Origin: Rhodanobacter sp. Root480
GTDB taxonomy: Bacteria; Pseudomonadota; Gammaproteobacteria; Xanthomonadales; Rhodanobacteraceae
DNA: 64,000 nt
Assembly (NCBI RefSeq): GCF_001426645.1
Contig: NZ_LMEX01000002.1
Span: 268,322-332,321, forward strand
Reading direction: 5' to 3'
In this document: piece after piece, positions 56,573 through 64,000 of the stretch
How positions within the stretch are numbered: the first letter of the stretch is position 1
How the letters are laid out: each line of letters begins with the position of its first letter
The notes under the pieces: model-generated
The model's input: only the letters and a program-made list of their open reading frames with translations
The model's database searches: none
Told to the model about the DNA's origin: nothing
Made by a program: the position numbers and the translations under genes

Positions 56573-57673
56573 ATGAGCCAGTCGACCAGCGATGACGATC
56601 GCCGATCCGCCGGCGCCGCCCCCGCGACCTATACCCAAATCGATGCCAACATTGATCAGGACAGTGCGTTGGCGGTCGATGTCTGGGAGGGGAATCTGGG
56701 CTGGACGGGGCGATTCCCGGAAATGTACAAGGCGTTCTATGTCGACTGCCCCATGGGACAACCGATATTGAAGTTACTGCGTTATGAGCCCACACGGGTG
56801 GTGGTTGGTACTGCCGGCGTCGGACCACGGCGCATCCTGTGGAAAGGGCGTGAGATACGCGCCGGCGTAGGGGCTCATCTCTGCGTGACGCAGGCGCACC
56901 GCTCGGTCAAGCCAGCCCTGTTGTTGTTGCGCTCCTGCGTGGAAGCCGCGCATGGCCACTTTGACGTGGTGTACGGGCTGCCTAGACCCAAGGGCGCAGC
57001 GATTTACAAGCTTGGTGGTATCAAGATCGGCGGATACCTGATACGACGCGTAAAAATACTGCGGCATGAAAACTACGCCGCGCGCTTCTTGCCACGTTTA
57101 CTCGCCATCCCCGCCGGTCGACTGCTCGACCTGATCTGCCGCATCCGCGATCTCGCCCGCCACGCCGGGAAGTCTGCCGCGCCCTCCGCCGAATGGGCTG
57201 ACACTGTCGACCCGCGCATGGGAGAGCTTTGGGAAAACACAGACCACGGAGACGGCTGGACCACCATCCGCGACACCGAAACGCTGCGTTGGCGTTTCGA
57301 CCGCCTGCCGTCCACGAAACGTCGCTACCTGCTGCTCGGCAGCGCTCCTGGAGCGACGCTTTCAGCATGGTTCGCATGCGATACCAACCCGCGCGACGCA
57401 AGCATTCTCACCGTCAACGACTTCTGGTCCAACAACGGCGTGAATGCCATCGACCCCATCGCTATACGAACGCTGTGTTCCGCCGTGCGCGACGCAGGGT
57501 TCCATGCGCTGGAGCTGCGATTCACCGGCTCTGAGCAGGCCCAGAGAAGCTGGACCACAGAGGGATTTGTTGAACGGGGACGACAGCCACTGTACGTACG
57601 CTGGCTCAATCCAGACGTTGCCGGCGACCTTGAAGGCCAGCTACACATTACCGACATTGAAGACGACGGATAG
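56573..57673 (+). CDS. GNAT/FemAB-like acyltransferase of the exopolysaccharide locus
   Basis: A 366-residue protein. The central acetyl-CoA site is not sharply visible. The tail contains LCSAVRDAGFHALELRFTGSEQAQRSWTTEGFVERGRQPLYVRWL, the usual GNAT end. The middle (LCVTQAHRSVKPALLLLRSC) resembles the RGxG/A region in the GNAT fold, with SVKPALLLL in that place. Such proteins are common at exosortase-associated loci (FemAB-like) and may acetylate sugar residues. The gene ends at 57673, 9 bases before the convergent operon's last stop codon. Confidence 0.7.
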   Translation: MSQSTSDDDRRSAGAAPATYTQIDANIDQDSALAVDVWEGNLGWTGRFPEMYKAFYVDCPMGQPILKLLRYEPTRVVVGTAGVGPRRILWKGREIRAGVGAHLCVTQAHRSVKPALLLLRSCVEAAHGHFDVVYGLPRPKGAAIYKLGGIKIGGYLIRRVKILRHENYAARFLPRLLAIPAGRLLDLICRIRDLARHAGKSAAPSAEWADTVDPRMGELWENTDHGDGWTTIRDTETLRWRFDRLPSTKRRYLLLGSAPGATLSAWFACDTNPRDASILTVNDFWSNNGVNAIDPIAIRTLCSAVRDAGFHALELRFTGSEQAQRSWTTEGFVERGRQPLYVRWLNPDVAGDLEGQLHITDIEDDG

Positions 57674-57682
57674 TCGCGCGTT

Positions 57683-58480
57683 TCAGTTTCCTGCAGACGG
57701 CCGCGACCTCTCCAGCAACGTGCGCCGCACCCAGCGATAAAGCGGCCGCGCCCAGCGCTTGAGGAGTTTCTTCAAGTTCCACGCCAACCACTGGTGTTGA
57801 CGCGCCACGCCGCTGCCCAGCGCCAAGTCCAGCGCTCGCTGTGCAGGCATGCCACGCCAAAGCGTATAGCGGCCAAGGATCAGACAACCATCCACGACCT
57901 GGGTGCGTACCGTTGGCTCCGAGGTCAGCAGATAACGGATACCGGCGGCCGCCGCCGCTTGTGCCACCTGTCGCGAATAAAATCCGCCGGGTACCGAGGC
58001 CACGGTCACTGGCGCGCCCAATAAGGCGGAGAGAATGTCGACGCTCTGCTGCCACTCCCGTTCGAGCTCGGCCATCGAAAGACGCGAGATTTCCGCCGGA
58101 TGCGTATGCGAATGACTTCCCACCACATGGCCGGCGGAATGCAGCGCCACGACATCCGCTGCGCTGACAAATCCCTGCTGGCCGATCCGTGCCGTGGTGA
58201 TCAGGAAGTGGCCAATCATGCCCCGCCGGGTCAATGCTGCCGCCACGGCGACGGCGCTCGCGCCACCATCATCGAACGTGAGCAGACCGTTGCCCGCTGC
58301 CGCAACAAACGTATCGGTTACTGCCGCAAAGCGTGAACCGCTCGCAGCCAGCGCCTCCAAGTGGGTATCGAACTCAGCCACATCCAGTTTGTAGTGGGCC
58401 GCTGCGCCGCCCGGAAAACCGCTGGCATCGGCCTGTCCCCGCTCCACCACGTCGTGGTACATCAGCGCCGGTATCTTCAT
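57683..58480 (-). CDS. polysaccharide deacetylase (NodB fold), last gene of minus operon
   Basis: A 265-residue NodB-type deacetylase. Motif 1 is LLTFDDGG with the two Asp residues and motif 2 is GSHSHTHPAE (H-x3-H zinc ligands). MKIPALMYHDV at the N-terminus is common in this group. It lacks a signal peptide and should remove N-acetyl groups from the nascent polysaccharide, or act on intermediates. The ATG at 58480 overlaps the formyltransferase stop (ATGA). It converges with the acyltransferase gene. Confidence 0.85.
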   Translation of the reverse strand: MKIPALMYHDVVERGQADASGFPGGAAAHYKLDVAEFDTHLEALAASGSRFAAVTDTFVAAAGNGLLTFDDGGASAVAVAAALTRRGMIGHFLITTARIGQQGFVSAADVVALHSAGHVVGSHSHTHPAEISRLSMAELEREWQQSVDILSALLGAPVTVASVPGGFYSRQVAQAAAAAGIRYLLTSEPTVRTQVVDGCLILGRYTLWRGMPAQRALDLALGSGVARQHQWLAWNLKKLLKRWARPLYRWVRRTLLERSRPSAGN

Positions 58481-59274
58481 CGTGCGGCCGCCTTCGCCAC
58501 AGCGCGGCGCCAGCCCAGGTAACGGGTCAACCATGGCTGTCCCCAGTTGGCGCTGGCTCTGCCACGCGTATCGATCGGTTGCGCCGTACCGGCGGCGATC
58601 TCGCCGAAGCGGTCGGCCAGAGCGTCGAGGTTTTCCGACACCACGCGATACTGGATCACGTTGTACGACTCGTGCTTTTCATCGAACGGATAGCTGTAGT
58701 GGCCGTAGACCGGGCCGGTGTCGACACCTGCATCGACCTTCAGCAAGGTCATGCCAACCCGGGTCAGGTCGCGCTCCGCCAGGGCCCAGAAGCAACCGTG
58801 GGCATTGCGGTATTCCGGACAGATGCCTGGATGCAACACGAAACAGCCCAGCCGAGGCAGGTTGATCAATTTCTTCTTCAGCAACTGCTTGCAACGGGCC
58901 AGCATCAGATCGGGGGCGATACCTCGCAGAAACTCCAGCACTTTGGGATCGTTGACGCTGGCAGCCACGATCTGCGGCACCACGGGCGGAGCGCCGTAGC
59001 GGCGACACATGTCGGCCAGCGCCTGGCGCATCCATGCATGGTCGTGCGCGGCGATCGCCAGGCGCTGGTAGAAGCGCATCGCCACTACATCCAGAAAGCG
59101 CAGCGGTCCGACCCGGCGCAACTCGCGCCGGAAGCGCGCCCGCTTTTGCGCCGCCGTTTCATCCAGCACCACGATGCCCACCAGCTCGGTGAATGACGCC
59201 AGCCAGGCGGCCAGGCCTTCGCGGTCGAAGTCGTCGCCGGCATGACAGATCAGCACGCTGCGCACGGGGTTCAT
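58477..59274 (-). CDS. formyltransferase-family protein
   Basis: A 265-residue protein with the formyl-transferase core. It reads CFVLHPGICPEYRNAHGCFWAL and VGMTLLKVDAGVDTGPVYG, with the catalytic His and Asp. The Asn that sits two residues before that His in most formyltransferases (N-x-H) is Val here. The family transfers formyl groups from formyltetrahydrofolate to sugars or methionyl-tRNA. Here a nucleotide-sugar amine in the exopolysaccharide pathway is the likely acceptor. The start MNPVRSVLICHAG (59274) overlaps the stop of the previous gene. Confidence 0.78.
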   Translation of the reverse strand: MNPVRSVLICHAGDDFDREGLAAWLASFTELVGIVVLDETAAQKRARFRRELRRVGPLRFLDVVAMRFYQRLAIAAHDHAWMRQALADMCRRYGAPPVVPQIVAASVNDPKVLEFLRGIAPDLMLARCKQLLKKKLINLPRLGCFVLHPGICPEYRNAHGCFWALAERDLTRVGMTLLKVDAGVDTGPVYGHYSYPFDEKHESYNVIQYRVVSENLDALADRFGEIAAGTAQPIDTRGRASANWGQPWLTRYLGWRRAVAKAAAR

Positions 59275-60437
59275 CGCGCACCGTGCGGCGGGGGCGGCAG
59301 TTCGAAGTCGCGCCAGTCGTTCGGGTTGCCGCTCTTGCCAGCTTCCGCTGCCTTGATGATGTTGTACATCTCGCGCGCGGTCACGTAGTGCAGCACGTGG
59401 CGGCTGCCGTCGTTGTAGGCCGTTTCCAGATGGCGATGCATGGTGTGCGCAGCCTCGCCCAGCAAGGTATCCATGTCGCGCTCCTGCGTGCCATGCGTGT
59501 GCACCTTGATGAAGATCCATTCCGGCCGACCCTCGACGTGGATGCCGGTGCGCACCCAGTCGTCCACCCGCGCCGGCGTGGGCGGACAGGCGCGGCGCAC
59601 GTCCGAAGCCTCGATGCGCGGAATCAGGCCGAAGCGCCGTTCACGCCAGTTCAGGCCCAGCGGTCCCTGCACGATCATCAGGTCACCGCTGGGCTTGCCA
59701 CCGACCCGCACCAACTCGCCGGTGTTGTGCGATTTCGGACGCAGCGGATCGTCGGTGGCGTAATAGATCGCATTGATCATCCGCGTCTGCGTGTCGCTCG
59801 GTGCCGACGGCAAGGTGAAATCGGCATAGCAGCCCAGCTCACGCAGCAAGGTCAACTCATTGTTGATGCCGCACCAGCGGCCGTCGGCGCGCGAGTTGTC
59901 CAGACTCCAGTTGCCGTGGATGAAACCGAAGCGTAACTGGCCGGTGCGCGGATCGCGGGGCAATGCCCCATGGCGCTCGTGCAGCAGCTTGTTGAAGCGG
60001 TCGATGGTGGCGTTGAAGTTTTCGGCGGTGTCGTTGTCGTGATGCAGGTGGATCTCGATCTCGCCGTAACCGTCTGCGCAAAGCTGCGCGAGCTTGTCGA
60101 GATGTTCCTCGACGTACTCCTCCTCGGGATAGAAGAAGCTGTGTTGCGGCGGGCGGCCATCCGCATCGCGATGCGCGCCCGCCAGGGCGCGATAGTCGCG
60201 GCACCAGCGATCCACCCGCGCGCGCTGGGTGGCCATGTCGACTCGGCCCCAGTTCGGCTCGAAATGGTCGACGAAGCAGAACATCACGTGGACCGGCCCA
60301 TCGACCGCTGGTGGCCGTTTCCGGCGCAGGTAACTGCCCAGCCATATCTGCATGTTGCGGGCGCGGATCGCCCAGGTCAGCAATGCCACCGCCGCGATCA
60401 GCAGCAGCACCAGAAGCGACAGCACGACAGTCCACAT
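59271..60437 (-). CDS. membrane-anchored polysaccharide-deacetylase-like protein
   Basis: A 388-residue protein with an N-terminal transmembrane helix (VVLSLLVLLLIAAVALLTWAI). A barrel domain resembles a NodB fold but carries VMFCFVDHFEPNWG in place of FDDG, and EIEIHLHHDNDTAENF and FIHGNWSLDNS as later metal-site candidates (HLHHD, HGN). It belongs to a group of hypothetical proteins often found next to glycosyltransferases. Its activity is unproven. The ATG at 60437 overlaps the glycosyltransferase stop by one base. Confidence 0.68.
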   Translation of the reverse strand: MWTVVLSLLVLLLIAAVALLTWAIRARNMQIWLGSYLRRKRPPAVDGPVHVMFCFVDHFEPNWGRVDMATQRARVDRWCRDYRALAGAHRDADGRPPQHSFFYPEEEYVEEHLDKLAQLCADGYGEIEIHLHHDNDTAENFNATIDRFNKLLHERHGALPRDPRTGQLRFGFIHGNWSLDNSRADGRWCGINNELTLLRELGCYADFTLPSAPSDTQTRMINAIYYATDDPLRPKSHNTGELVRVGGKPSGDLMIVQGPLGLNWRERRFGLIPRIEASDVRRACPPTPARVDDWVRTGIHVEGRPEWIFIKVHTHGTQERDMDTLLGEAAHTMHRHLETAYNDGSRHVLHYVTAREMYNIIKAAEAGKSGNPNDWRDFELPPPPHGAR

Positions 60438-61609
60438 CAGCGTGTTACCTCCGCCGGCACCAGCGTCAGCAACTGCTCGGCATTGTTGCGCCACTGGCGC
60501 TCGCGGGCGATATAGTCGCGCGCCGCTGCACCGACGCGGCGACGCTCCTCCGATTGGGTGGCAAGATCGAGCACGCGCTGCACGCAGGCGTCAGTCTGGC
60601 GGCACGGAAACAGCCAGCCGGTGCGGCCATCGTCGATCACCTCGGCAACCGGCGCATAGTCCGGTGCCACCACGGCCACGCCCATCGCCATCTGTTCGAA
60701 CAGTTTCATCGGCGAACCGTACTGGTTGGAGTCGGGCAACACGGCGTAATCCATGCAGGCAATCCAGCTGGCGATTTCGTCATGCGCGACACGACCGGGC
60801 AACAGCACGCGATCGCTCAACCCACGGTTGGCCACCAGCTCGCGCACCGCCGGCAAGGTACGCCCATCGCCCACCAGCACCAATGCCAGCTGCGGCGCTT
60901 CGTCCAGGCGCTGCGAGATGGCATCGACAAAACCATCGACGCCATGCCAGCGCGCGAACACGCCAATATGGCCGCACACCACCCGCCCGGCCAGGCCGCG
61001 CTGCTCGCGCAGTTGCTCGCGGTCGAAACGGCTCGGGTCGAAACGCGCCAGGTCCGCCGCATTGGGCGAGACCACTGATGGCGCGATTTGCTGATAGGCC
61101 GCCTCGGCCTGGTCGCGGAAGTAGCTGGAGATGAAAACCAGTCCGGTGCAATGACGCAGGCACCAGCTTTCGATGCGCCGCGCAAGGCGTTTCAGCCGCA
61201 ATGGACGTACGCGTTCCACCAGGGCCGAATCGTTTATCTCGAGCACCACGGGAATACCGTGGCGCCGCGCCAGCCAGATCGTGGCGCACAGGAACAGCGA
61301 ATAGCGCTCGTAGATCAACTGCGGTCGCAGGCGGCGTATGGCTGCGGCCATGCGAAACAGGGTGACCACGTTGTAGGCCAGTTCCATGAACTCGAACAGC
61401 ACGCCAGGCAACTTCGCCACGGCACCGGCCAGGCGCCCCTTGCCGGCCGACGCCTGCGCCGCCGGGGCAGGCTCATGTTCGGGATCGGCGCCGGGAAACG
61501 ACATCACCGTGACCTGGTGGCCCAGCTCGCGCAACGCGTTGACGATGCCGCGGATATGTACGCCCTCGACATGCCTGCCGCGGGTTCGGTGGTGGTAGAG
61601 AATTCTCAT
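60437..61609 (-). CDS. glycosyltransferase family 4
   Basis: A 390-residue GT-B transferase. The N-terminal domain begins MRILYHHRTRGRHVEGVHI. The C-terminal donor site has GHIGVFARWHGVDGFVDAI and VLPDSNQYGSPMKLFEQMAMGVAVVAP, with the E-x7-E type glutamates of family 4. It likely adds a sugar to the lipid-linked repeat unit. The ATG at 61609 overlaps the stop of the deacetylase gene; the open frame upstream lies within that gene. The sugar specificity is unknown. Confidence 0.9.
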   Translation of the reverse strand: MRILYHHRTRGRHVEGVHIRGIVNALRELGHQVTVMSFPGADPEHEPAPAAQASAGKGRLAGAVAKLPGVLFEFMELAYNVVTLFRMAAAIRRLRPQLIYERYSLFLCATIWLARRHGIPVVLEINDSALVERVRPLRLKRLARRIESWCLRHCTGLVFISSYFRDQAEAAYQQIAPSVVSPNAADLARFDPSRFDREQLREQRGLAGRVVCGHIGVFARWHGVDGFVDAISQRLDEAPQLALVLVGDGRTLPAVRELVANRGLSDRVLLPGRVAHDEIASWIACMDYAVLPDSNQYGSPMKLFEQMAMGVAVVAPDYAPVAEVIDDGRTGWLFPCRQTDACVQRVLDLATQSEERRRVGAAARDYIARERQWRNNAEQLLTLVPAEVTR

Positions 61610-62241
61610 GAGGCTTCCGGAAGCAGGGCCTGGAACGCGTGGCCTTCGGCACACCATTGCGGCAACAGCATGGCCAGTGCGTCACCGGCCAATGCACTGT
61701 CATCGTGCATCAATACGATGTCGCCGGCCTGCGGCGGCCGACGCCGCAACTGGTCGGCAAGTTCCATCGGCGACTGGCCGCGATAATCCATGCTGTCATA
61801 GGACCAGTAGGCAATGCTGCGGCCGCGACGGGCGAGGTGCAGGAACAGCGGCAGGGGCAGGACGCCTTGCGGCGGCCGCACGCGGTGTCGCGGTTGATGG
61901 TCGAAACCGGCCAGCAATGCATCCGTCCGCTCCAGCTCCGCCACCTGCTCGCGCAGGGGCAACCGTCCGAAGCGGTTGTGGCTCCAGGAGTGATTGCCCA
62001 GCAGGTGCCCCTCGGCCACGATCCGCTCGACCACGGCGGGGTACCGCTCCGCCCGATCACCCACCACGAAAAAACTTGCCCGGATGTCGTGCGCGGCCAG
62101 CAGGTCCAGCAGGCGCGGCGTGTGCTCGGGGTGCGGGCCATCGTCGAAGCTGAGAAACCGCGCATGGCCAGGGCCATGCGTCTGCACCAGCGTATCCGGC
62201 AGCAGGCTCAACAGATGTTGTTTTTTCAGTTTGAAGTTCAT
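61606..62241 (-). CDS. polysaccharide deacetylase (NodB fold), short form
   Basis: A 211-residue NodB deacetylase with complete motifs: FLSFDDGPHPEHT (motif 1), LLGNHSWSHNRF (H-x3-H, motif 2), VRPPQGVLP (motif 3) and IVLMHDD (motif 5). No clear signal peptide is present. The start MNFKLKKQHLLS at 62241 overlaps the preceding glycosyltransferase stop (ATGA). It lies between two glycosyltransferase genes and probably deacetylates a glycan intermediate. Confidence 0.9.
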   Translation of the reverse strand: MNFKLKKQHLLSLLPDTLVQTHGPGHARFLSFDDGPHPEHTPRLLDLLAAHDIRASFFVVGDRAERYPAVVERIVAEGHLLGNHSWSHNRFGRLPLREQVAELERTDALLAGFDHQPRHRVRPPQGVLPLPLFLHLARRGRSIAYWSYDSMDYRGQSPMELADQLRRRPPQAGDIVLMHDDSALAGDALAMLLPQWCAEGHAFQALLPEAS

Positions 62242-63410
62242 GCGGCCGAATCGATGCAAGGGGGATGGGCGGCTGCCTGCAGAATGCCGCTCAGCCGAGC
62301 CACATTATCGTCCCAACGAAAACCGCTCGCGTGCGCGGCGATCCGGCCACTGTCCCATTCGCAGGCAACGGCTTCCACCAGCGCCGCGGACAAGGCGGCC
62401 GGTTCCTGCGGCGGCACCAACAACCCGGCGTATTCGGGAACCACTTCGGGGATGCCGCCCACGCGGGTGGCCACCACGGGGATGCCGCAGGCCATCGCTT
62501 CCAGGATCACGTTCGGCACGCCTTCGTTGTGGCTGGGCAGGCACAGCAGGTCGGCCGCGCGAAACCAGCCGCCCAACGCCGCGTGCGCCACGGCACCGGC
62601 CAGCGATACGCGATCCGAACAGCCCAGCGCCGCCGCGCGTTCCAGCAGCGCAGGGCTGCACGGGCCGGCACCGACATAGATCAGCCGCGCCTGGGGCTGT
62701 TTGGCCAGCAAAGCGGGAAACGCCTCCAGCAGATCCAGGCAGCCCTTGCTGGACTTCAAGTTGCCCACGTAGAGCAGCAGCGGCTCTTGCGACGAAAGGC
62801 CCAAACGCGCGCGGGCCTCGCCGCGCGAACCGGGTGAGAAACGATCGCTGTCGACGCCGTTGTAGATGACGTGCACGCGATCGGGCGCCGCGCCGATCGC
62901 CAGCGCCTTTTCGGCCAACGCGCGGCTCACCGCCACCACCGCGCCCGCGCCGCGCAAGGCGGAACGAATCTGCCGGCGGCGCAGCGGATAGCTGGCCTGT
63001 ACGTTGAGGTCGCTGCCGTGCACCTTCACGACATACGGAATGCGCAATCGCCGCGCCAGCCAGCCTGTTGCGGCGGCATCGGGATAGGCCCAGCTGACCA
63101 GGATGCAATCGTAGCCGGCCGCGCGGAGACGGCGTCCACGCTGCAGCCATAGCGACAGCAACCAGGTCATGGCATGCAGCGAGCGGCCGAAGCGCGGCGG
63201 ATAGAAGAACGTGAAGTGATCCGTGCGCAAACCGTCTACGCTGACCTCACCACGCGCGCCGCGCAGGCGCTCGCGGAAATCCACCGCGGTGAGCACGTCG
63301 ATATCGTGATGCTGGCCCAGCCGCTCGAATTGCTGGCGATTGAATGCACCGCGCAACGGGTCCCACGGCGTCGGAAACAGGTTGGTGAGGATCAGTATCT
63401 TCAATCGCAT
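62238..63410 (-). CDS. glycosyltransferase family 4
   Basis: A 390-residue GT-B enzyme: N-terminal MRLKILILTNLFPTPWDPLRG, then VKVHGSDLNVQ, and a C-terminal GT4 domain with LLLYVGNLKSSKGCLDLLEAFPAL and LCLPSHNEGVPNVILEAMACGIPVVATRVGGIPEV. The E-x7-E motif is present (EGVPNVILE). It is typical of the transferases that build exopolysaccharide repeat units. It begins three bases after the stop of the upstream transferase. Confidence 0.92.
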   Translation of the reverse strand: MRLKILILTNLFPTPWDPLRGAFNRQQFERLGQHHDIDVLTAVDFRERLRGARGEVSVDGLRTDHFTFFYPPRFGRSLHAMTWLLSLWLQRGRRLRAAGYDCILVSWAYPDAAATGWLARRLRIPYVVKVHGSDLNVQASYPLRRRQIRSALRGAGAVVAVSRALAEKALAIGAAPDRVHVIYNGVDSDRFSPGSRGEARARLGLSSQEPLLLYVGNLKSSKGCLDLLEAFPALLAKQPQARLIYVGAGPCSPALLERAAALGCSDRVSLAGAVAHAALGGWFRAADLLCLPSHNEGVPNVILEAMACGIPVVATRVGGIPEVVPEYAGLLVPPQEPAALSAALVEAVACEWDSGRIAAHASGFRWDDNVARLSGILQAAAHPPCIDSAA

Positions 63411-63413
63411 GGC

Positions 63414-64000
63414 TCAGCTCACCGATGCCTGATACAGATCGGCATAACGCGCCGCCATGTTCTCCAGCGAACCATGCGCCTCCACCCACGTTCGCGCCGC
63501 TTGTGCCACGGCGTCAGCCCGTGCCGGCTGTGCCAGCAGCTCCAGCATTCCCTCAGCCAGCGCCGCCGCGTTGCCGGCCGGTACCAGCCTGCCTGTTTCC
63601 CCATCACGAATGATTTCGCCGTTGCCGCCGACATCGGTGGCCACGATCGGCAACGCCACGGCGCAGGCTTCCAGCAAGGCCATCGAATAGCCTTCGCTCA
63701 CCGACGACAGCACGAACAGGTCAAGCCCCTGCAGCAGCTCACGGACATCATTGCGATCGCCGAGAAAATGCACGCTGTCCGCCACTCCCTCGTCGCGCGC
63801 GGTTTGCTGCAGGGCGTCGCGCAACTCGCCGTCCCCGATCAATACCAGCACCGTGTCAGGCTGCTGTTCCCGCAGCAGGCGGAACGCGCGAATCATGCTG
63901 GCCTGATCCTTCGCCCAGTTCAGCCGGCCCACCGTGCCGATCACGCGAGTGGTGGAAGCGACACCGAGCAGTTGGCGCAATGACCGGCGCATGGCTTCCG
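63414..64000 (-). CDS. glycosyltransferase family 4, 5' end outside window
   Basis: The C-terminal 195 residues of a GT4 transferase. They show VIGTVGRLNWAKDQASMIRAF, the VLVLIGDGELRDALQQ segment and LFVLSSVSEGYSMALLEACAVALPIVATDVGG (E-x7-E acceptor/donor motif EGYSMALLE). The frame stays open through the window edge, so the ATG at 63992 is probably internal. It is the first visible gene of the minus-strand exopolysaccharide operon. Confidence 0.9.
   Translation of the reverse strand, partial: EAMRRSLRQLLGVASTTRVIGTVGRLNWAKDQASMIRAFRLLREQQPDTVLVLIGDGELRDALQQTARDEGVADSVHFLGDRNDVRELLQGLDLFVLSSVSEGYSMALLEACAVALPIVATDVGGNGEIIRDGETGRLVPAGNAAALAEGMLELLAQPARADAVAQAARTWVEAHGSLENMAARYADLYQASVS

Overview
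The window is high-GC, tightly packed gammaproteobacterial chromosome. Gene content points to the Xanthomonadales, most likely the Rhodanobacteraceae (Rhodanobacter/Dyella type). The supporting features are FNR/ANR-type oxygen regulators, an NnrS protein, a GumB/GumC-like polysaccharide export pair, a CRP/Clp-like site and typical xanthomonad intergenic repeats. The placement is inferred from gene families; no rRNA is present to confirm it.

Region 1 (about 1-20.3 kb) is a low-oxygen module. It holds a partial NnrS gene, a short-chain dehydrogenase, a universal stress protein, a P-type ATPase and a phosphotransacetylase/acetate kinase pair. Two FNR-type regulators each carry all four iron-sulfur cysteines at the E. 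coli FNR spacing. A Pat-like acetyltransferase lies between them and hemN lies next to the second. Three FNR-box palindromes sit in the intergenic gaps. Also here are a decayed NRAMP transporter gene, a tandem SpoIIAA-like protein, an L,D-transpeptidase, an OsmC protein, a PepSY/cytochrome b/two-component operon, a diguanylate cyclase and a beta-CASP RNase-like protein.

Region 2 (20.4-25.6 kb) is tyrosine/homogentisate catabolism: hppD, hmgA, a lipoprotein and a fumarylacetoacetase-family enzyme. A divergent MarR regulator faces hppD across a palindromic operator. Inside this gene string lies a 566-bp cassette: a GIY-YIG nuclease gene bracketed by paired inverted repeats, the outer two being perfect 49-bp inverted copies. 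It resembles the architecture of a REP/RAYT unit, but with a GIY-YIG nuclease in place of the transposase. This is the most unusual object in the window.

Region 3 (25.6-48.4 kb) is core metabolism: aconitase, a POT peptide transporter, tryptophan dioxygenase and a pyruvate dehydrogenase operon whose E2 linker is encoded by an intergenic-type repeat. It continues with a YgjP-like metallopeptidase, a large DUF5916-like outer-membrane protein, TrpS with an extra C-terminal domain, arginase, tRNA-Thr, a SPOR protein, coaX, birA, a PepSY-phoP-phoQ operon and dusA.

Region 4 (48.6-64 kb) is an exopolysaccharide locus of the exosortase-associated type, arranged as two convergent operons. The plus-strand operon encodes the export lipoprotein, chain-length protein, a BY-kinase-like protein without the Walker lysine, an outer-membrane barrel, two exosortase-associated hydrolases, a putative polysaccharide-active enzyme and an acyltransferase. 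The minus-strand operon encodes three glycosyltransferases (one cut by the window edge), three deacetylase-type proteins and a formyltransferase. Nearly all its genes overlap by 1 or 4 bases. No exosortase, polymerase or flippase is visible; they may lie beyond position 64000.
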